15,461 nucleotides of DNA from CAZCEC01 sp964497615 (GTDB taxonomy: Bacteria; Chloroflexota; Anaerolineae; Anaerolineales; UBA6663): the NCBI GenBank assembly GCA_964497615.1, contig CAZCEC010000110.1, positions 1 to 15,461 of the forward strand. Reading direction: 5' to 3'. The position numbers and the translations under genes are program-made. The stretch's first letter is position 1. Every line of letters begins with the position of its first letter. The notes beneath the pieces were generated by a model that was not told the origin of the DNA, did no database searches, and saw only the letters and a program-made list of their open reading frames with translations. Positions 12,775-15,461 of the stretch are shown piece by piece.

Positions 12775-13839
12775 CTAGATTCCTGCCCCCGCGCAGGCCT
12801 CGTCCAGCCAGGCGATGACCTCCGGGTGCAGCGGGATGCCGTTCGCCCGCCGCTCCTGCTCGGCCTCCCATTCCAGTTGGCCGGGGACGAGCACCCGCTC
12901 GTGGCCGAGGGCGGGCGGCGTGGCCCGCAGCATGCGCACGTACTCATCCATCGTGGCCTTGAAGGCCGCCAGGTCCACAAACGCCCCAATGTTGATGGCC
13001 AGCAGGCAGTGGTTGTGCTCCTTGACGCCGGGCCGGGCCGAGAACGTCAGGCCGCCCAGCAAGTTGGTGAGGATTTCGACCGTGCTGGCCAGCCCATAGC
13101 CCTTGTGCGAGGCGGTCTCGGGCGTGCTGCCCAGCGGCAGCAGCCGGGCCGGCCAGGCCAGCTCGGGCGAGGAACTCAGCACCGGCGCGCCGTCGTCGCC
13201 CGCCACCAGGCCGGGCGGGATGGGCACGCCCAGGCGCTGGGCGATGAGGAGCTTGTTGAGCGCGACGACGGACGTGGCGGCGTCGTAGACGAACGGCGGC
13301 TCCTCCGCGCACGGCACCGCGACGGCGATGGGGTTGGAGCCCAGCCGCGGCTCGCGGCCAAAGGTCGGCACCACCATCGGCCCGGTGGCGGTGAGGCAGA
13401 CGCCGATCATCCCGTGCGGCACCGCCAGCAGGGCGTGATACTGCGCCATGCCCAGGTGCCGCCCGTGGTGGATCGTCACCATCCCGAGGCCGGTCGCGCG
13501 CGCCTTCTCGATGGCGATCTCCATCGCCTTGGGGGCCAGCACCAGGCCCAGGCCGTCGTCGGCATCCATGTTCGCCGTGGCGGGGGTTTCAGCCGTCAGC
13601 TTCCAGTTGGGGCGGGGGTTCATCGTGCCGCTCTTCAGCCAGTCCAGGTACAGCCGCAGCATGTTCGAGACGCCGTGGGTGTCCACGCCGCGCAGGTCGG
13701 CACTGACAAGGGCATCGGCGGCCAGCGCGGCATCGTCCGCGGGCAGGCCGGCGTGTGCCAGCAGCCCCGCGACCCGGCGCTGGAGCAAATCGGGCGCTAC
13801 GCACACCGCATCCTGTTCCGGCAATGTGAAGACGGGCAT
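12775..13839 (-). CDS. Malate/L-lactate dehydrogenase family oxidoreductase (Ldh_2)
   Basis: 354 aa. This NAD(P)-dependent 2-hydroxyacid dehydrogenase family (PF02615: malate, L-sulfolactate, ureidoglycolate and related enzymes) is unrelated to classical Rossmann LDH. Visible features are ADLRGVDTHGVSNMLRLYL (47-65) with Arg50 and His55, GRHLGMAQYHALL (126-138) in place of the usual SNHFG with His128 kept, FGREPRLGSNPIAVAVP (160-176) for cofactor and substrate contacts, and SHKGYGLASTVEILTNLLGG (244-263). Specificity cannot be read from sequence. The start is ATG 13839, with GAGGAG about ten bases upstream; the frame extends to 13938 without homology. It is divergent from the SPFH gene across a 231-base gap. 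Confidence 0.9.
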   Translation of the reverse strand: MPVFTLPEQDAVCVAPDLLQRRVAGLLAHAGLPADDAALAADALVSADLRGVDTHGVSNMLRLYLDWLKSGTMNPRPNWKLTAETPATANMDADDGLGLVLAPKAMEIAIEKARATGLGMVTIHHGRHLGMAQYHALLAVPHGMIGVCLTATGPMVVPTFGREPRLGSNPIAVAVPCAEEPPFVYDAATSVVALNKLLIAQRLGVPIPPGLVAGDDGAPVLSSSPELAWPARLLPLGSTPETASHKGYGLASTVEILTNLLGGLTFSARPGVKEHNHCLLAINIGAFVDLAAFKATMDEYVRMLRATPPALGHERVLVPGQLEWEAEQERRANGIPLHPEVIAWLDEACAGAGI

Positions 13840-13998
13840 CGTTCGATTCTCCTCGGGCTCGGGTGAGGTTGGCCGCGCCCCACGGGCCGGCCTGGTCCAG
13901 CCGCCAGCCTGTGGCGGGCCGCGCCATTGTACCTTCACTCAGCCGCCCGCTCATTCCAACGCCGCGCACGCCGCGGCGCCGGGTGATGTCATTCGCCC

Positions 13999-14027
13999 TT
14001 GACAAGTGTACAAAATACACTTATTAT
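13999..14027 (+). promoter_or_regulatory. Near-consensus promoter of the SPFH gene
   Basis: A perfect TTGACA (13999-14004), a 17-base spacer and TATTAT (14022-14027). The predicted start is near 14034, giving a 37-base leader with GGAGG at 14062-14066 before ATG 14071. The promoter is an AT-rich patch in GC-rich surroundings. Confidence 0.8.
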
Positions 14028-14045
14028 AGTGTTTGAAATACACTA
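14004..14045. promoter_or_regulatory. Twin 19-bp operators over the SPFH promoter
   Basis: AAGTGTACAAAATACACTT (14004-14022) and TAGTGTTTGAAATACACTA (14027-14045) share the form WAGTGTnnnnAATACACTW, and each is an inverted repeat of AGTGT/ACACT half-sites. Their centres are 23 bp apart. The first fills the -35/-10 spacer and the second covers the end of the -10 and the start site. A dimeric repressor binding both would block transcription. The regulator is not encoded in this window. Confidence 0.65.
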
Positions 14046-14070
14046 TTAGCCACCCGCGAACGGAGGTCCC

Positions 14071-14943
14071 ATGTCCCGCTATCTTGGCTACTACAAGGCT
14101 GAACCCACCGAGTATGTCCTGGCCTACCGCGGCGGCCGCATCGTCCGCGCCGGGGCCGGTCAGGCCTTTTTCTATTGGGTGCCCGACACCAGCCTGGTCT
14201 CCATCCCCACCGGCACGCAGGACGCGCCCTTCATCCTTAACGAGACCACGGGCAACTTCCAGGCCGTCAGCGTCCAGGGCGCCCTCACCTACCGCATCGC
14301 CGACCCGCGCGCCATGGCCGCCATCCTCAACTTCACCGTGGACCCCGCCACGCGCCAGCACCGCTCCACCGATCCGGAGAAGCTCCCCCAGCGCCTGCTC
14401 CACGCCGTGCAAACCCACCTGCGCCCGGAGCTGGCCCGCCGCTCGCTGGAGGACACCCTGCGCGAGGCGGGCGACATCGCCAGCCTCGTCTTCGCCCGCC
14501 TTCAGGCGGACCCGGCCGTGGCCGCGATGGGCGTGGAGTGCCTGAGCCTGTTTTTCAGCGCCGTCAAGCCCACGCCCGAGATGGGCAAGGCCCTGGAGGC
14601 CGAGTACCGCGAGGGGTTGCAGCGCCGCGCCGACCAGGCCATCTATGCCCGCCGCGCTGCCGCCGTGGAGCAGGAACGCCAGATCAAGGAAAACGAGCTG
14701 AACACCCAGGTGCTGCTGGAGCAACGCCGCCGCGAGTTGGTGGACCTGGAAGGCGAGAACAGCGCCCGCCAGGCCGAATACACCGCCCGCGCCAATGACC
14801 TGTGGCTCCAGCCCTGGCGCCAGACCGACCCGCGCGTGCTGCTGGCCCTGGCCTTCAAGCTCATGGGCGAGAACGCCGAGAAGATTGGCACGCTGACCAT
14901 CACGCCGGAGTTGCTCGCGAGCATCCACAATGCGCAGAACTAG
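14071..14943 (+). CDS. SPFH/Band 7 domain protein without membrane anchor
   Basis: 290 aa. Residues about 10-170 show the SPFH (stomatin/prohibitin/flotillin) pattern: YVLAYRGGRIVRAGAGQAFFYWVPDTSLVSIP, FQAVSVQGALTYRIADP (63-79), a helix with LPQRLLHAVQTHLRPELARRSLEDTL, and VAAMGVECLSLFFSAVKPTPEMGKALEAEYRE (150-181). Residues 175-245 are a charged coiled coil for oligomerisation. Stomatins normally carry an N-terminal hydrophobic anchor; none is visible, so the protein is cytoplasmic or peripheral. Family members assemble into membrane-associated scaffolds linked to membrane stress and proteolysis, but no client is named here. The promoter and twin operators suggest induction by a specific signal. 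A NAD kinase-like gene follows 96 bases later on the same strand. Confidence 0.9.
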   Translation: MSRYLGYYKAEPTEYVLAYRGGRIVRAGAGQAFFYWVPDTSLVSIPTGTQDAPFILNETTGNFQAVSVQGALTYRIADPRAMAAILNFTVDPATRQHRSTDPEKLPQRLLHAVQTHLRPELARRSLEDTLREAGDIASLVFARLQADPAVAAMGVECLSLFFSAVKPTPEMGKALEAEYREGLQRRADQAIYARRAAAVEQERQIKENELNTQVLLEQRRRELVDLEGENSARQAEYTARANDLWLQPWRQTDPRVLLALAFKLMGENAEKIGTLTITPELLASIHNAQN

Positions 14944-14945
14944 GC

Positions 14946-15030
14946 GGGGGACTCAAGGGATCCAAGGGACTCAGGGGAGCGCCTTTCCCTTGAGTCCCCT
15001 CAGTCCCCCGAGTCCCCTGGCTCCCTGAGG
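14946..15030. repeat. GAGTCCCC repeat cluster with 14-bp inverted repeat
   Basis: GGGGACTCAAGGGA (14947-14960) and TCCCTTGAGTCCCC (14986-14999) are exact reverse complements. The first arm is followed by a second GGGACTCAGGGG, and the second arm by further CAGTCCCC, GAGTCCCC and GCTCCCTG units up to 15028. The units can form several alternative stems. It lies between the SPFH and NAD kinase-like genes; no U-run follows. Confidence 0.65.
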
Positions 15031-15039
15031 TGGTGGCCG

Positions 15040-15461
15040 ATGATTGACCGACTGGTGCTGGTGACCAAGCTCACCCCCCTGGAAGAACTCGTGGCCCGGT
15101 TCAACACCCGCGCCCAGGCCCGCTTCTATCTGGAGCATCAGGGGGAGAGCATGGATGAATACGAAGCCGCGCACGAGCGCTACGCCGCCGCCGTCCTCGC
15201 GGTGCGCCGCGCCCTGCCGCGCGGCCTCAAGCTGCACGCGATCGAGCGCGCCGCTTTGCCCAGCTACCTCTTCGGTCCCGGCGATTTGGTGCTCACCCTC
15301 GGCCCGGATGGGTTAGTGGTCAACACGGCCAAATACTTGCAGGCGCAGCCCATCCTGGCCCTTAACCCCGACCCGGCGCGCGTGGACGGCATCCTGATCC
15401 CCTTCGCGGCGGAGGAGGCGGGCGAGTGGGTGGCGCGGGCGGTGGCGGGCCGCGCCCCCAT
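15040..15461 (+). CDS. NAD kinase-like protein (3' end outside window)
   Basis: 140 codons are visible from ATG 15040, open at the window edge. The sequence reads VTKLTPLEELVARFNTRAQARFYLEHQGESMDEYEAAHERY, a helical N-terminal part, then DLVLTLGPDGLVVNTAKYL and PILALNPDPARVDGILIPF. The latter follow the ATP-NAD kinase pattern in which a hydrophobic strand leads to GGDG and then to a bound substrate. Here the motif is GPDG, keeping the catalytic-type Asp but replacing the second Gly with Pro. It belongs to a divergent branch often labelled NAD kinase or sugar kinase; substrate uncertain. A weak GAGGTGGTG lies upstream of the ATG. It may form an operon with the SPFH gene despite the repeat cluster between them. 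Confidence 0.7.
   Translation, partial: MIDRLVLVTKLTPLEELVARFNTRAQARFYLEHQGESMDEYEAAHERYAAAVLAVRRALPRGLKLHAIERAALPSYLFGPGDLVLTLGPDGLVVNTAKYLQAQPILALNPDPARVDGILIPFAAEEAGEWVARAVAGRAP

Noticed and set aside
12826..13866. 346-codon plus-strand open frame
   Set aside because: Antisense shadow of the Ldh_2-family dehydrogenase.
13951..14928. 325-codon minus-strand open frame
   Set aside because: Antisense to the SPFH gene and runs through its promoter; no start signals or domain.
14946..15030. CRISPR-like short repeats
   Set aside because: Units of about 8-11 bases without regular spacers and in both orientations; no cas genes.

Overview
The window is GC-rich with strong G/C third-position bias, so most genes carry long antisense shadow frames. 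It looks like the chromosome of an uncultured Chloroflexota bacterium (Anaerolineae/Caldilineae-like). This is inferred from the gene mix: a kinase-like protein joined to a transmembrane segment and thrombospondin type 3 calcium repeats, secreted proteins of a type I associate with that phylum (one ending in YLPIVQR), an F420-type LLM oxidoreductase, an archaeal/eukaryotic-type ProRS, and dispersed GTCATTCCGAG...GAGGAATCT intergenic repeats. No phage, insertion sequence, CRISPR array, rRNA or tRNA was found.

Layout. 1-2011 (-): a membrane protein, cut by the window edge, whose kinase domain has lost its catalytic residues. 2090-3900: a visibly less GC-rich stretch with a cysteine-rich secreted protein, a bare 16-bp hairpin and a lipoprotein. 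3929-6042 (+): azlC-azlD (branched-chain amino acid export) followed by an LLM-class oxidoreductase. 6071-7822 (-): a two-gene operon for a 481-aa secreted surface protein and a 98-aa secreted protein, driven by a promoter whose transcript meets a strong intrinsic terminator almost at once. 8123-9237 (+): a LOG-family nucleosidase and a GrpB-family protein. 9241-10518 (-): a GT1/MGT-type glycosyltransferase. 10703-12366 (+): an apparent attenuator followed by proS. 12454-12600 (+): a 48-aa membrane protein. 12775-13839 (-): a malate/L-lactate dehydrogenase-family enzyme. 14071-15461 (+): an SPFH-domain protein behind a twin-operator promoter, followed by a truncated NAD kinase-like gene.

The most interesting signal is the proS leader. 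An extended -10 promoter places the transcript start on the ATG of a 29-codon ORF containing the run RPSPRSPIPP. A following GGGGCCTTCGG arm can pair with the 5' half of a U-tailed terminator just before the proS Shine-Dalgarno. This has the layout of ribosome-mediated, proline-sensing attenuation of prolyl-tRNA synthetase. Second is the predicted pseudokinase with external calcium repeats. Third is the near-consensus SPFH promoter carrying two 19-bp AGTGT...ACACT operators. Three promoters have their -10 box about 7 nt before the start codon, suggesting leaderless mRNAs are common in this organism.
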